64,000 nucleotides of DNA from Astropecten irregularis (Eukaryota; Echinodermata; Asteroidea; Paxillosida; Astropectinidae), in the NCBI GenBank assembly GCA_963971285.1, contig OZ020250.1:21170783-21234782 (forward strand), read 5' to 3'. Numbering within the stretch: position 1 is the stretch's first letter; every line of letters starts with the position of its first letter. The position numbers were made by a program, and so were the translations under genes. Shown here piece by piece: positions 19,740 to 33,700 of this stretch. The notes below the pieces were generated by a model. It made no database searches. It had not been told where the DNA came from and saw nothing but the letters and a program-made list of their open reading frames with translations.

Positions 19740-21279
19740 CAGATCTGATGGCTATCATTATTCCTTTATTTTTGGTACACTCCCCCCCTACTTGTGGTTA
19801 CAGTGTACTCTAAAGAATATTGTTGAATGTTATTGGGAATGTTTTCTTGGTGGTCAAAAATATCAAAATACTGGACGTATTAAAAGGTTTTTGTTTAGGA
19901 ATGATTTGTACCATTTTGCATTTTTATGTTATCAGAATATCAATTAATTAGACTTTTATACCACAGGTTTATCAGAAGACTCTGCACTTGAAGGGTTCAA
20001 TTTTACCTAGAATAGATGGCCTGGGTCAGATGCGTTATCAGTAAGACCAAGGTTCATCAGACTTCAATTGTATTTTTAAACTTTGTTCTCCGTATGATAA
20101 GGGTTGGTTTTTTTTGGCTATTCTATTTATATCTCAAGCCTGGACAATTGACCGACGCCCTCAACTGATCGCCAAAAGATTAGCTTCTTTAAGAGCAAGA
20201 TTATTTCAAGCCGTGAAGCCAGAGAGTACTCTTCACAATACTAGCTACAACTTTGAATCATTTTCATTTTCACCTTGGCTCTTTAAGAGCCACATTTATT
20301 CATGGGATAGTATAAAATAACCAATTACTCACATTCATTATCCATTTTTGCCTCTTACCTTGATCTTCTGTCATATTTTTCCAAAATTTTCCAACAATTT
20401 TTTTTTTTTTTTTTACTGAAATATTTTTGGGGGTAAAAAGATAAAAAATTATATGCAGAACACAATAGAGTGTGTAAGCATAGGAATATTGTTAGTGTCA
20501 TCATGAATGATAACTCTAGCCCCACCTAAAAAAAGTTTTAAAAGTACATAAGAAAGACAAACATAGAGAGAGTACACAGAACAATATTTGATTTGTAAAT
20601 TATTTTGTTCATTCCGAGTAAACACAAATTATTGAAAGGTGAAAAAAGAAAATTGACTGGAGCGGGATTCAAACCCGCGACCTCCTAGTTATTTGATGAT
20701 AAACACAAATTACACTGAATGGTAATCTTTATTTTAGATATATTCATAGTGAAATACTCACTATAGCTCAATAATATAATGCCACTGATTTATGAGTAAA
20801 TCACCATTCTTGATCTAACTTCAGAAGAAAGATTAAAAAGCACCATGACTTAAATCATATATCATTAAACATGTATTCCATGAATGACTAACACACACAC
20901 ACATACAACTGATCACTTTGTCCTGTAACAAATGTGAAACAATTTCTGCTTTGGCAACTAGAGTCCGGTTGTGAACGGGTGATGACGGAAAATAGTAAAA
21001 TACAGATACTGTAAGCTTAAATGTTTGAGTCTTTATAAGTTCCTTCTAGCACCTTATGTCACTCATCCCTTTAAATGTATTTTTAAAATAAAGCTCTTAA
21101 AACATGAATTAGTACATCGTTATTTTTAAACTAAAACGAAAATGATGTTCATTGTTGCATTACATTTAAAATATGTTTTTAAGATAAAATTATCAATTAC
21201 GATGATTGAGTAAATATCTTTGTTTCATTTAATTTTTAAATTCATATTTCAGAGCATACACATTCTTATTTTCAGTACT
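19740..21279. other. Intergenic spacer between locus C (3' end) and locus B promoter
   Basis: AT-rich, with a poly-T run near 20398-20415, a minus-strand SINE tail fragment at 20640-20690 (GGAGCGGGATTCAAACCCGC) and an ATA-type trinucleotide run at 21290-21310. Short open frames, including one at 20114-20320, show no family resemblance. No gene seen. Confidence 0.5.
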
Positions 21280-21285
21280 TTTATT
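21280..21285 (-). promoter_or_regulatory. Candidate poly(A) signal of locus C
   Basis: AATAAA on the minus strand (TTTATT on +), about 220 bp past the locus C stop. Plausible by position only. Confidence 0.4.
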
Positions 21286-21507
21286 ATAATGATAATAATA
21301 ATAATAATAATCACATTTATAAAGCGTCTTTTACAAAATGATACAAAGTGACTTTTAATCTCATTCAGCCTCCAAAGTGATCTATTTCCAACCAGACATA
21401 AATGATTATTTCAGTTATGATTCTGGAGTCAAATACGACCTCCATTCTTTAAAGTTTGGCATCTTTGTGAAGTACAAACATGGAGGGTAAATCAGACCCC
21501 ATTTGTC

Positions 21508-21731
21508 TTATGCATCAGTCACTTCGCCCATCTTAGAGTCGATTGTGATGTCATCCGCTGAGGGCGTATACAGGACGTTATCAAAGCCTGTACTGGGTGC
21601 CTCATCTGATGGGTCCTTCAGAACAGCCATGCCAGTGCGATGTTTCATCAGGAAGTAGCCAATTACAAGGACGAGGATAATAGCAACCAGCACACCGATG
21701 ATGATACCAGCTATGGCGCCTCCACCTAGAC
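21508..21731 (-). CDS. Locus C transmembrane and cytoplasmic exon
   Basis: Encodes GLGGGAIAGIIIGVLVAIIL and onward (span), MKHRTG stop-transfer and a tail with STGFDNVLYTPS ending EVTDA; stop 21510-21508. FDNVLY is an FxNxxY-type endocytosis signal shared with locus A. A second in-phase acceptor six bases into the exon could remove two residues. Confidence 0.87.
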
Positions 21732-24700
21732 CTATAAAATGGGTCACAAGTCAGGGGGATGTTCTCATTTTAACCTTGTGTACAAATGTTTCTGAAAGTC
21801 GGCCATCTGATTTGTTGCATATAATCCAAAACTCTACCCACAAACTCTCTAAGCAAAGCTTTTGGATTTCAAGGAGCCAAATTATTATATTCATTTCTAA
21901 AAAAATTACCAGATATAGGTGTTAATCAGAACGTTGTGGGATATGAATCCCTGGGATCAACTTTTTATAACAAATTTAGTGGATTCCCTGTTGTTGGGCC
22001 TGAAGCCAACCCACAAACCATTAAATAGACTTATCAAGCCCTTCCCACATGAGCAATGAACACATGTTCCTCTACAATGCTACGCTGGGTGCATTCTAGT
22101 GAAGCACTTTAACAATCTATTTCCTCCAAAAAATTCCTCCATGGTTGTGTAGACATGTAGGACTGGTGTGGTCAATTTCACGGCCCTGCTTCGCACAACA
22201 AATTTGCTAACCATGAAATTTGTGTCTACTCTTAATAAAAAACAGGATTAAAAACCAAATTTCCATGTTTTATGTATCACTTATGATTGTTCTTTGGCTT
22301 TTTTTCACTGATCGTGAATATCAAATGGAATTTTTAATGGTGGTTTAATTGTTTTATTGAGCGAGACATTTTGTGCTAAGCAATTTGTTTGTGCTTAACA
22401 GGTCCATGAAATTGGCCCTGGCTCAATAATGGATCAATATTCTATCTATCAGGAGTTTGATGCACCAGACCACTAATTAGCCACAATCACACTTTCTTCT
22501 ATGTTACGGCTGCATTTGATAACAAGTGTCAGAGATTAATGCTATTTTGAGAAATCAACTTACCACCTCCAACTCGCTTGCCTCCTGTTACCGGTGGTGC
22601 AACTGAAACAAAACGGAAACCATTCTTTCAAATCACAAACAGGAGGGAGGACATGGAAACAGAACTTAAAGGTAGAACAATAATAGAATTAAATAAGACC
22701 TAAAGCTATGCATGGTGGAAGTACTAAAACGTATGTTTCAAAAGAAGATAGGTTTGCGGTGACACCATGGAATCTCTTCTGTGAGAATAAGTGGTTCTGA
22801 GAAGAACCGGTGGTATTATCTCGCGGTTCCGAACAGTGTGCTCTGTTCGTCTTCAGGAGGGTGACTGGTTGCCTGACTTGGAAGATGCTGGTTATATTTG
22901 GAAGATGCTGGTTATAAGTGTCGAGGAAAACTGGAGTGGAACGACTAATAATAGGATTGACCACGTTAGGAGCTTAACTATTGGAAGACAATTATTCATT
23001 CTGAGCATTTTCTTCCCAAAATAGATGTACATTATAACATCGAATACATGTTTTCAAGAAAATCAGAGAATACTAATGTCTGTTTTCAATGAGTGAATTT
23101 GTGCTGTTCCAACTGAGTTAAATTTGGATTGTCTGGGGAATTCATATGTTGGCTATGCAAGATCAGCTTAGTCAAACTTTCCAAACTTTCCAGTGCAACA
23201 AGAAACTAGGACTATAAGGATTTAAAAATCTACCACCATTAAGTGGAACCCCGAGTATACTTTGGGTTGGTAAGAGCACAGAGCAAGGAACAGCCAACTT
23301 GATGGGGGGCATGGGGGGACGGCTGAATGGGGTTTATGCCTATAAAACAAAGATGTCATTAATTACCAGTTGTTCTGTCAGGCGGTGGTGAATTTACTGC
23401 ACAAAAAAGAAGAAATGGAAAATATGATTGGTTATCAGCAATTAGAAACAAACTCACCAATGTGACTGAAACTAGCACCTAAAGTGTCATTCAATAGTAT
23501 AATTCTATGAGAAAAAATAACGTTTCAATCCTAGCCTTTGAGAAAGATCCTTTCTAGGATTGAAACATCATCTTCAAGAGAATGCTGATCGACGTACTTA
23601 TCTGACAGATGAAGTTATGCTTGGCGTCGCAGGCTACAGCATCCCACCTCTGGCCATCACTAATCCGGACACAGTTGTCATTGCCTCCACCACTAGGCTC
23701 TCCATCGTCCCAGTTGACGTATTTACTGGTCATGTTATTCAACCAAGTGAAGTTACCACTGGCCTGGGTGTGTGTAACCAAACATACACATTCTCATTAA
23801 CAGGTCTTACCCTCATTTTATTGCCTTGATAAGTTATAAACTAGGCTAGTCAGTTGTATTCTGACAATCCATGCCTACTTTTCCACCAGCGTTTCAATAG
23901 ACTTTCAATATTTCATACAGCAATGTATGTTGCTTATTATTGACCAACACAGCCAGACTTCCAAGAAGTGATTCTTACAAGCGTGACACTTGATGAAAAG
24001 TCCTCCCATTCACAAGGAGTTTTGGCTGGCATAATGATTTTATCTGCCGAGGTTTTTGGTGCTTAAGCACATTTTGTCGCTTAAGCAGCTCTATGAAATT
24101 GGCCCCAGGTAAGGAGTTTTTCCAGATAGATGTAGAAAGCATCCAGGGATATAGACAAAGTCTGTAGGCCCTGGATCCTGATCCACTTACGTCTTTGGCC
24201 AGTCCGATCCAAGCATCCCTGATGTGGTAATAATACAGGAGTGTCTCCATGAAGGCTTCGCTGTACCCGTTGCTGATGCTAGGCAGGGTCGCTCCGTCCT
24301 TCTCACACGCCGCCTTTGCATCCTTGAAGCTCTTGATCTGACTGGGTGTCCCATAGACCTTATAGCAGACCTCGCTGTACCTAAAGTAACCATCCTGGGA
24401 GCACAAGTCTCCGGTTGGAAGCAGGGGTAGACTGGGATCTGTCCAAAAGATGAAAGATTATCAATACAAGTAATAAACTGCTGCAAACTGCTCATCTGCC
24501 AAACATGCACTTGAAATTAATAAAATGCTTAGAGTTAGGAGAGCCTGAAGTGTTCGATCCTAGCAGGATCTTTATCAAAGGCTTTGAGAAAGATCCTGCT
24601 AGGATCAAAACGTATCAGACCTCCAAGCAAAAAGAGAAAGAATTATACTGCTATGTGTGCAACAGAATTCACCAAAAAAAAATCGGCAGAAAGTCATACA

Positions 24701-27700
24701 AAATCAAACTTAGATATATATTTCCATCTTACAGCCACTGTTTCTGGGCTATTCTGTGGCTGAGCTGACAAAATTTGGCTCTCAACAATTCACTACCAGT
24801 AAATATTTACACGCCAGTGAATTTAGAAAATAAGTACAAAATATCCCAGAGTTTTCTCTATGCTTGTTGCGGAGACTCACCTGGGGGCTTCTGGCAGAAA
24901 TATGCCTCTTTCACGCCTCTAATGGACTCATCATCTCCACAAGGGGCATTCTTCCACATACCAGGGGTCTCCTCCTCATACCACATGTACACACACTTGT
25001 TATTTTCCACCTGGCATGCACAAAAACAAAATTTTGATATCCGTTATAAATTCAACAGGGGCCAATTTCATAGAGCTGCTTAAAGGAAGTATCATACTTT
25101 GTTTTTTGTCAAAGAAGTACAGATTCACAGGCAAAAATACCAAGACAGATACAGTAACAGTCTTTGTGAAAATTTCGGTCCCATACAGTGCCCTCTTTTT
25201 GAGAAAACAGTGAAAAACAGCCACAGTATTTCTTAAGTCTTTTCTCTTTTATTTTTGATCTTTTAAAAGATTATTATTGATTTATTCTTCAACGAGACAG
25301 AATTATGCAAACAATTTATTGCCTTTCAACAATGTAGATAAGCACTTCACTATTAAAGTGTATTTTTTTAGCACACATCATGTGCTGGCTCAGGTGGGAT
25401 TCGAACCCATGACCTACTGCTTACTAGTGCAGATAGATGCCATTGGCTTGGCCACCAAGCTAGTTTTGGGTTGATGCAGTGCACAGAATCAAAAGATGAA
25501 TGAAAGTGAAAGGCCAGTTATGTACTCACATCGTCTGGAGCATTTGTATCCCAGTGCTGGAAGTGGTAGGGAGTACCATCAGACCATTCAAAGTAACCAG
25601 TAGCTCTCTTATTCAGACCAATCCAGGCATTGGATGCTCGTCTCATGAAGACAAACATGGCCTCCAGTAAAGCTTCAACGAGAAGAAAAATGAGAGAAGT
25701 TCAACCAAATGGTTCTTCCAGTGAAAGGGGACAAAATCTGACAAGATTACAATTGTTGAGAGTTAAGTTGGATAAACCAAGAGACCGCCTCATGATGCCT
25801 GGGATCAATTTCACTAACGCTTTGTGATCATCACTAAAGACCAAATCCAACGGCAAAATTCAGAATTTTACTTCTTTTAATGTGATTTCTAGGAAAGTTC
25901 AGCCAACATAAACTATGGTTCATTTCAAAACCATCAAAAACTGGTTTTGATTTTCCTAATTGGCATTTTTCTGTCATTATTCCGAGTTTTTGACCAAAGT
26001 GGTCAGATTTGTTCCTTTTGGGCTACTTACACTGGACATTCTGGCCGTACACTGTGGCTAAATTTCCTCCTTTGTCGTTGCAATCTTTCTCAGCATCCAC
26101 CCACGTCTTCATATCTGGTTCGTTCATCCCAAATCCCTTGTAACACCAGTTGTCCATTCTCAACCAGCCCTTTTCACAACCTCCGGCTTCAAACGGACAA
26201 AAACCCAGAAAAAATTTACATTACAGCTACCACAACATGATTTATTTCTTTTTAGATTCTCAAAATTATAATTTCTTCATTGAAATTGTAGCATTTCTGA
26301 TACTAGTATAGGTCAATGTATAAAACAAACAGTAAAATCCTCAAATCTTCAAATTAGTCAATCAGGATTGAGAACAGTCTAGACGCACAAATCTGCTACT
26401 GTGGAAAACTCTAATAATAATCTGAATCACGCTAGAACAAAATGTTGGATAAGAAGATAACTATTAAAAAAGCAAAGCTTATAAAAAAACAACACTTTCC
26501 TGATATTTTAATACTTTAAGTTCTGATACTTTTGTTAAATTTGTTAAAAATAAAATCTGAGAAATATGTTTCATACTTACCAGCATAAGCAACTGTGCAT
26601 GCAAAGGAAAAACAAAAACAAATTGTGAACATAAATAATATTTTGATCCAAACTGCAGGAAACAAGTAAAAGATAAAATGTAAGTAACATTCTCAAAAGC
26701 ATAAATACAAGCAGGCCTTATTGTTCAATTGGCAAGTCTGTTACTAAGTTTGTTGTTTTAGATTTTGACAGTAGATTATTATCAAAAATGGTTCAATTCT
26801 CCAGAATCAATGTGTGCTAAGTACTTCAAGTTGTTGTGAGTCTGCCAGATGGAGCAGGATTCGAACCTATGACTCCTAGTAACAAGCTTTACATTGTGGG
26901 TATCATCTTGTGACTTCCAGCAGTAATGGGTTCAAATCCCACTCAAGTCTCCTATGAAGTTTCTTCCATGGCCATTCCAGCCCAAACCTAGAAATGTGTT
27001 CGTTTGGCAGTCAGAAGCCATGAAACCACTCACATACCGCTATATCCCAAGGATCATTAAAGATACGTGCAACATTAGCAATGCTGCAACCTGAGAAACA
27101 GTATGGGATAACATGTATTTTTACAGATTTGACAAGTCAGCATCTAGGGGCCTGTTTGTTTCACGCAAAGGATCCAAAATTTTGGGATCCTTCTCCTATG
27201 CAGGGTACGCTAAAATGGGATCCGGATCCGCAGGATTCGTCCGAAACAAACAGGCCCTATCTAGGACAATGCTCTTATTAGGACACGCTAGCAGCATATA
27301 CATACATTTGGGTTTCTTGCAGACCATTCGGTTGTTGTAGTTACAATTTTCTGTCTCCCATTTGCCGTATGCATTGGGCATCATGACTGCACAGTTGTAT
27401 ATTGTAGCTGATGAGCCTAGTGCCCCAACCTTCCAGTTGGTGTAGTCTAAGGGATGACCATCATTCCACAGGAACTCATACTGATTAGCAGCTGATGAGA
27501 GAAGAGGATACAATGATCATCAGTCCTGGGATTCAATTGCGGGAAAGGCTACGGATGGAGACGTGTGTTTGATACATTTGTGCCGGCAGAATTTGGCCAA
27601 AGTGATATCTAATATAGGGCATTTCCACGGTTTGGGGACATTTTGTAATTTAAGTTACCTCTTTCTTCATATTTGCACATATTTCAAGGAATCATAAGTG

Positions 27701-30700
27701 GTAAACTAGCTGATTCCAATAAAATATGTTTAAATTGGAGTTTTTCAAGAATGATTGATCAAGGAATAGGTTAAAGTCACTTAACAGGTGACTTAAGTTC
27801 ACTGAAAAGTGAACAAAGAACAATTGACTGGAGTGGGATTAGAACCAGAGTCACCAGAATACCGGTGCTTGTTGGTAGAGTGCCGGCACAGTATCCCAGT
27901 AGTCGCTGGTTCGAATCCCACTCCGGTCCAATGTTTTGTTTACTTTTCAATGACTTATTAAAAGTATAGGAATTGGATCAGAAACAGTATACTATGACAT
28001 TATAGTGTGAAAAACTGCCTAAGCAGATTGAGCAGATGTTTGCCTTACTTGTATTGAGTATCACACTGACTAAGGTATTTAATGACATTACGAAGGGAAA
28101 ATTACGATGGTTGTTGAGTTGTGACTGCAGCTCAGACCTACCAGTTTCATTACGGGTAAGATCCATCCACACACCACCCCAGGAGAAGGTATCATCCATG
28201 TTGGTTTGAACGAATGCATTCTCTGCCTTGCTGTGAATGGACACCAGTCGGGAATTATCGTAGTCTTTCTCACAGTGATACGACGCTTTGTACCAGGATG
28301 AGAAATCTTTCTTGGTTCCAAACATGTAGCAGCTGTCACCGTAAGGGACCCAGCCATCAGAACAAGTCCCAGGGAAGGAGGGTGGGTCCGTGGGTGGTTG
28401 GACTATACATGCAGGGAGACAAAACAGTTGATGATGAGGATGATATTGTAATGGACCCTTCCGGCCTGTCAATCAAACTGTTTATAACCATTTATAAAAT
28501 GGGATGATCCTAAAATGGACCCCAAATAAAAATCTATCAAATTTCCCCCCCCCCAGAATAGCTCTGAAAGCGGCTCTTAAAGTTGTTCCAATCACTTACA
28601 TGTAGAGGAGGTCATGCGACAGATGAACGGATTCTTGTTTTCGCATTTGGAGTTGACCCACGCCGCGCTGTTCTTGACAACGACACAGTTTCCTTTAGAT
28701 GTTGGGTTGAAGGGTGACCAGTTGGTGTAGGTTGTGGGCCACTCGTCAACCCATGCAAATGTACCAGTGCCCTGTCAAATTATAGGAAATACATATTGTC
28801 AAGACTTTTAAAGTCTTAAGAAACTCTAAGCATTGGAGATGCCAATGGACATATTTTTCTTAGGCGTGGTTCTAGAGCCAATATTTTTGGGGGCGATGAG
28901 CCAGGGGCTAGACCTTTCTGCTATGTCTTATTAGTAGTACAAAATCAACCTATACCTACACAGCGTGTTTTCAAGTACGTAACAACTAAAAAGACCCACT
29001 ATTATTCAGCATATTCCCGTGGACATAAGCTGTGAGGACAAGCGCACCTTAAGTGAAACGAAGTTGCGAATGCTTGGAGTTATGAGGATCTGACGTTACG
29101 ATCCAAGCTTTGAGAAGGATCCTGCTAGGATCGAACCTTCAGGCCCTCCTTACTCCAAGCATTTGATATATTTAAGGTCATTCTTTTGGTTGATGTGCAA
29201 TTTCCAAAAGTTAATTTAAATTCTTGATTAATATTATCATTGAACATTCAAGGAAGAATTTACCTCATCAGCTCTGAATCCTATCCATGCAGACTTGATA
29301 TCCTTTGCATACAGCATATTAGCAATGATGTAAGCCTCGGCGTAACCGTCTCTGACCGTTGCAAGGTCACCTCCGTCCTTCTTGCAATTTTCCCGGGCAT
29401 CATCGAAGGTCATACGAACCGAGTTCATTTTGAAGCAGTCTTCAAAGTACGGCTCGTAACCGTTCACATCGCAGCCACCGGTTGGGGGCTCGACGGTCGG
29501 CAAATTAGGATCTGTTTGGGATTTAACATAGTTTTTACAGATTTAATGAAAAAACTTGATCAAATTCACAATTCTATTAATGCATGCAATGATTTTTTCA
29601 CAAGATAAAATTCTGAGGGTTCGCAAATTGTTGATTATTAATAACATGTACAAAATTCATTGTAGTTTTGTCTTTAACTTCTAGTTGTTGTCAAGCAAGA
29701 AAACCACAATCTCTTTTCTACCAATGGACAGAGTTGAATATCTTTTTCACCCATTTGTTCCAGTTTTCATCAGCAATATTATGATAAGTCTGCGAAGGCT
29801 ACAAAAATACGAGAAAAACTTTTTCCAGAAAAAAACTGGAGAAGCATGTATTTATTACCTTCAACTTTCAAGCATTTACATATACATTAAAGCTTGCTAA
29901 ATTCCTATACCGGTAATTTGACCAAACAAGCTTTATTGGAAAATCAATGCAAAAAAGAAGAATATAATCCCTCACAAAGCAAAATTTGGGAAGGTGTGAG
30001 CTCCTTTGAGGAAACTTAATTACATACTGTCTGTAGTAATGTTTTGTTTATACATTATACACTGATTTTGTATGAATTTTTTTCAAAGTTGTCAATATGA
30101 AAATAAATGTTGATGTGATTTGATTTGATTGAACTGCAGATAATGCAGTGCACGTGACCTGACTTACGTAATGGTTGATAGCAGAGGTAGCCGTGTTTCT
30201 CTGAGCAAGAAATATCATCCCATCTCCCTGGATAGTCAGGATCATTGACCATAACCACACACTTGGCTTCATCCTATGGAGGAATAAGGTCCAATAGATG
30301 TTATCAAATGCTGCAAGCTTCTTGAAGAATGATCATAAAATGTCAAATTTCTTCTGATATGTGCATGGTTTCATGGCTTCTGACTGCCAAACGAACAAAG
30401 TTAATTGACTACGAAGGACACCACCAACATATATAGGGCTGGGGCCAATTTCATAACGCTGCTTTAAAGCACCAAAATTTACTTAAGCACCAAAAACCTT
30501 GGTAATCAAATCAATATGCCAGCCAAAACTCCATGTGAATGTTATGCTCAGCAAGCAATACAATTCAAAAGCAGTCAATATCACATGAACATTTTTATGC
30601 AAATTTTTTGCTTAAGCAGCTCTATGGAATGGGCCCTTGGATAGTTCAGTTGGTAGAGCGCCGGTACAGTATTCCGGAAGTCTCTGGTTCGAATCCCACT

Positions 30701-33700
30701 TCAGTAAAAAAATTTCTTTGTTCACTTTAAAATGACTTGGAATTAAACCAGTCAATTTCCCTTGTGGTTATTTGATGATTCTTCTGGGGATCAAAACATA
30801 AAAACTTACTTATTGATCTGAAATAATTGACAAAAAATAAGATGCTACAAACAAGATGTTCGGATAATGACTTGTTCCAGCTTACATAAAAGAAACCTGG
30901 TTGGTTCAATGCCCAGTGTTCATAGTCTACGTTGCTCTGATCAACCCAGTGATATCCCCACCAGCCAGCAGTGCCTCCCCGTAAGCCAATCCACATGTGC
31001 CCAATCTGCTCCTTGATGAAGGACGTCAGCAAAGCTGCATTCAAGACACAACCAACAATTATGATACAGATTAATAAGAAGTAAGAATTATGAGCATTTA
31101 CGAAACGGAGGCTGAGGCTGAGGCTAAGGCTCAGGCTCAGGCTCCATCATCCATAGGCCCTATGCTAAAAATATAGGTTGTGGTTTTTCATTGAAGCTGA
31201 AGCTCTGTTTTCCTTTTCAAACCAGAGAATCTACTTCCTAACCGCAGCCAAAAGCCTCTATTTCGATACCGTTATTTTAGAATGAAATGGAGCCTGAGAC
31301 TGAGCCTCAGCATCCATTTCGTAAACGCCCTAGTGAAAATGTACGGGAATGCATTGACACAAAAGGCATCTGAAATTCGGGAGATTCACAATAATGTGCC
31401 TCCAAGAGTTTGCAACTTGTTGGCAAATTACAATCCACGGAATTTGTCGACCCAATGCGCATCTGGAAAGGGTCGGCAGATTCCATGCATTGTAATTGGC
31501 CAACGCATTGCAGACACTTGGTGGTACATTATTTGGAATCGCCGGTATTTGCGGAGGTTTTTTAAATTCCTTCCCTTATAGACAAAGTTTACAACACCCT
31601 CCTAAAATAAAATTTAAAAAATTAAGAACAAATCTAAAAATTATTTTTCAAGCAGTCTTGAGGTCTAGTCTTATAGTTATGTTGAACTGTCTTTTCTCAG
31701 TTTCATAAGAATGGTGAGAGCTGAAGAATCCTATATAAAATGATACTTGATTTGAATTTGATTTGAATTTAATTGTTATGATTTAATAATATTTGATTCT
31801 GACAAAGATACTGACATTGTACTCCCTGGTCATGAATGCTGGCCAAGTCGCCTCCAGTTTCCTTCTGACACTGCGTCCGTGCGTCCTCCCACGTCAAGAA
31901 GTCAGCGCTCCCCGCCTTGATGCGGTAGCAACCTGTCTCGATCTTCACCCAGTCTTTAGGGCAGTTGCCCGTAGCGGGAGGGGGTGGAGGTACTACGATG
32001 GGAGTGGTGCTGTCCTTGTCCCTCTTGCAGACGTAGCGCAGTGTGTCACCGCAGTTGGAATCCTCCCAGGTTCCATCTGAAATTGAACGAGGAGTGTTAG
32101 AGAGGTTTTGCAATTTCACATTACGTAGGCCATCACCAAAGGGCACTAGAGAGGAACTAATGTCAGTAACAACTAAACCACAAGAGCTGTCCAACCTTTT
32201 CAAGTGCTGGTACTCAATTGTTACTCAAGTGCTTACTGCTTGGAGTAGCTTAGGAGAGCCCGACGTTACGTTTTGATCTTAGCAGGATCTTTCTCAAAGG
32301 CCAAATAAATTAAGGTCTTTAAGAAAAATCCTCAGGATGGAAATGTCAGGCCCTCCTAACTCCAAGCATTTTATAAATTTCAGGTCATTATTTTGGTTGA
32401 TGAGCAGTTTGCAGCAGTTTATCACTGTGTTGAAAGTGCTAACTGATAGACTTTTCGAATCTGTTTTAGTATATGTACATACCCCAAAAATGATCTATAC
32501 AAATTAATTCAAATATATTCAATTTATGCAAAAATATTATAATTTATGTAAATACATGTAAATATTTGTAGTGCTTCCCATCTCACCTCGTTTCATCTGT
32601 GCACATTTCTGTGCCCCCATGTGGTCATTTGGCTGGCCATCGGCCCAAAGCTCAAATGAGGGATTGGTCTTGTCTGTCCACCTATAGGGAAAAACAAAAT
32701 AAAATCTTGCTTATTAATTCATCTTTTGCAAATATGTTGTCATTATTTTCTATGAGAGAAAAAATAACTCAAATTAAGTTCAACCATAAGAGAACAACTG
32801 TTGAATGATTATGAAATACAAATAAACATTTCATGACTATCACTTGATATTTGTATGCTAAATCATTTTAAAACATTAACAAGGTAGTCGTGGCAAATAC
32901 TTGAATTTAACCAAATGTCAATCTTTTTTCACCAGCAAATTGTCAAAACACCTAGCCTCATCAAGATAAGCCTTTACCATCCTTATATAGTGGACAACAA
33001 ACAGAGACAGAATAGGTAGTTAAATGACTTCACGTCAGGAGGTATACTAAGTAAAAAACAAAATTGACTGGAGCTGGATTCAAACCAGCGACCTCCAGAA
33101 TGCCGTGCCAGCGCTCTTACAAACTGAGCTATACGTTGGTGGTGTCCCAAATAGTCAATTATCTTTGGTCGTTTGGCAGTCAGAAGCCACGAAACCACTC
33201 ACAAGGTACCGTATACGAAATAGAAGGTACACGAAATAGACACTGTCAACAGAGGGACTAGCCTCCAGATAAGGCATACCTATAGTTGTCACCAACTGCG
33301 CCATCATAAATCTTGGAGTAGCCAATCCAGTATTTGCCGATCAAAAATGGTGTCTGAAGAGGAGAAAAAGAGCATTGTAAGTTGAAGTGCAGCAGACATT
33401 CACCAGAAACATCATTTGAATACCTTGTGTAGATAGCTTGAGTGGAAAACTTGAGTGGATATTGCTTTAAGTGGATATAGCTTACAGGTAATGGATTAGC
33501 TAGAGCGAATGAGTGGATATAGCTCACAGCAGCTTGTGCGGATAGTTCAAATTAATAGCTTGAGTTGATAGCTTCATCAGTGGATAGTTTGAATGAATAG
33601 GTCTACTTTGAGTGGATAACTAATAAACACCTTAAGTGGATATATCTCAAGAGTGATGTAAACCCTCATTAAGAGGGTATGACTCCTCAAACTCCATTCT

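Noticed and set aside
20114..20320. Open frame of 68 codons on the + strand
   Set aside because: No splice context, no family resemblance, lies in a repeat-poor intergenic spacer; likely chance.
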